Below, piece after piece: positions 62,913-64,000 of a stretch of DNA of 64,000 bases. A model generated the notes under the pieces. That model did not search any database. It was given only the letters and a program-made list of their open reading frames with translations, and was not told the origin of the DNA. Within the stretch, counting starts at the first letter, position 1. Every line of letters begins with the position of its first letter. Origin of the DNA: Glaciozyma antarctica PI12 (lineage: Eukaryota > Basidiomycota > Microbotryomycetes > Kriegeriales > Camptobasidiaceae); NCBI GenBank assembly GCA_002917775.1, contig KZ627150.1:594284-658283 (forward strand), written 5' to 3'. A program made the translations under genes and the position numbers.

Positions 62913-63611
62913 GTTATCGTTGCGCACACTCGGGGAAGGGGAGGGAATGTAGGGATCGTCGAGGGTCGGGTCGAAAAGTGTCTCGTAGGTAATTGAGACC
63001 TTTTTTTTGGGGTATTCGTTCCGCGTCGTGCGTAGCGAGATCGGATCGGAGAGGAGTCGGGCGCTTCGGAGGCCTAGGATCTGGGCTGAGCGGTTCCAGA
63101 GAGCGGTGGATGAGCGAGGTCGCGCCACTCATTGCGCTTCGAGCCGACATCGAAGGAGAGAAGAGCCAGAGCCAGCACGCCGAGCTTTCGCCTCTGTTAC
63201 AAGCTCTCCATCGCGCTCCTGGCTCTACGTTCACTCCGTCGGTGGCAAGCTGTTGGAGAGCAGTTCGGAGCAAACAGTATATATATCGAGTCGCAGGGAT
63301 TCGCGGCGGCGAGGGAAGGAGCAGCGTCGCCGCAGAGGCGTCAGTGACGAGCAGAGCTATAACGAAGCGATGAAGCACTGCACAACACTGTTCGTTACAG
63401 GTCTAGAGCGAGGACACGAGCACTCAGCGCCGTCCTCGCGACGAGCGCAGCAGGGACTCGCTCCCTCGTCACGACGGGGCTGTTCCTCAAGGAAACATCC
63501 ATCTGCAGTAGAACTATTAGCTCTCCATTCCCAACACCCAGCTCGCCACGAAAGCTCACCTGCGTTCGTCGCCCAGCAGCTCCTCCCTCGAAGCTCCCGC
63601 GCCCACTCCGC
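62913..63611. other. Convergent intergenic region at the right side
   Basis: About 700 bp between the ARG1 stop and the stop of the last, minus-strand gene. It contains a T8 run (63001-63008) and a TATATAT patch near 63280. Frames on the plus strand here are Arg/Ser-rich and unsupported. Confidence 0.4.
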
Positions 63612-64000
63612 CTACACGTCGTCCATCGCCTCGACCGGCTCCTCCTCATCCGGCGGATGATCCCCAGCATTCTGCCCCGTAGGCTGCGGCGGTTCCCCCG
63701 TCCCCTCCTTCGCCTCCCCACCCTCCTCCTCCTCCCTTTCCTTCAACAAGTCCTCCAAGCCCATATCGTTCCACCCTCTATCCCTCGGTTCCCCGAAAGT
63801 TGTTACGCTGAAGAGGTGGCGGAGGCCTAGGACGGGGAGCGTAGTGGCGAGGGACTGGGCGTGCGAGGCGGGGCGGAAGAGAGGGGAGGGAAGCGTTTGG
63901 GAGTGCGCGGTGGGGTTGGCGAGGTTGCGCGGCGCGTAGGGGTTGCCGTAGGGGTAGGAAGGGTGGGAGGCGGAGGGGAGTACGGCTGTTGCTGGGGGTT
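63612..64000 (-). CDS. C-terminal part of an unidentified protein (5' end outside the window)
   Basis: A minus-strand frame open from the window end to TAG at 63612-63614 (about 128 residues) reads like real protein: SYPYGNPYAPRNLANPTAHS, QTLPSPLFRPASHAQSLATT, LPVLGLRHLFSVTTFGEPRD, RGWNDMGLEDLLKEREEEE, then a Gly/Pro/Glu-rich acidic tail ending EEPVEAMDDV. There is no stop or obvious intron in this part. I do not recognise the family. The start codon and most of the gene lie beyond base 64000. Confidence 0.6.
   Translation of the reverse strand, partial: PPATAVLPSASHPSYPYGNPYAPRNLANPTAHSQTLPSPLFRPASHAQSLATTLPVLGLRHLFSVTTFGEPRDRGWNDMGLEDLLKEREEEEGGEAKEGTGEPPQPTGQNAGDHPPDEEEPVEAMDDV

Noticed and set aside
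62913-63008. Possible small Pol III RNA ending in the T8 run
   Set aside because: The upstream sequence lacks convincing A and B boxes and lies in the expected ARG1 3' UTR.

Overview
The window looks like nuclear DNA of a red basidiomycete yeast (Pucciniomycotina, probably Microbotryomycetes/Sporidiobolales such as Rhodotorula, Rhodosporidiobolus or Sporobolomyces). The reasons are GC-rich coding sequence, very dense short introns (about 50-80 nt, GTGAGT/GTGCGT/GTACGT donors, a CTGAC or CTAAC branch motif a few bases before CAG), compact alternating genes, and protein types that fit a basidiomycete. The genus is inferred from gene style; no marker gene was compared. I see no transposon, virus-like element, CRISPR array, rRNA or tRNA.

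Layout. 0.8-4.4 kb: a tandem pair of SGNH/PC-esterase-like type II membrane proteins, with their 3' flanks duplicated too. 4.7-6.4 kb: a bZIP factor of GCN4/CPC1 type with a complicated 5' end. 6.7-14.2 kb, all on the minus strand: SLC35F-like transporter, DMC1 meiotic recombinase, mitochondrial TUM1-like sulfurtransferase and isopentenyl-diphosphate isomerase. 14.4-25.9 kb: mitochondrial ribosomal protein uS7m, mitochondrial EF-Tu, cytosolic eL31, elongation factor SPT5 and ribosome biogenesis factor NOP7. 26.5-31.4 kb: GPI-anchored Kre9/Knh1-like wall protein, a small MIM2-like mitochondrial import protein and a GRAM-domain membrane protein. 31.5-41.7 kb: ABCC transporter, cytochrome P450 and ribulose-phosphate 3-epimerase. 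41.9-46.8 kb: essential myosin light chain (CDC4/MLC1), an unresolved hypothetical gene, a PIL1-type eisosome protein and a small ankyrin protein. 47.1-56.7 kb: a very large TEL1/ATM kinase. 57.2-62.9 kb: ARG7 (ArgJ) and ARG1, the two arginine genes, on either side of COQ6. 63.6 kb to the end: the C-terminus of an unidentified gene.

Most genes are unrelated housekeeping genes in ordinary eukaryotic order, often paired head to head over 120-550 bp. The only pathway link is arginine synthesis (ARG7 and ARG1, with a bZIP regulator of the type that controls such genes 50 kb away). I did not find a convincing new multi-gene system. The points most worth checking are the GC-AG introns and tiny exons, the MIM2-like gene, the tandem SGNH pair, and repeated one-base phase breaks inside conserved genes. 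Some of these genes are essential in other fungi, so sequence error is the leading explanation for the breaks.
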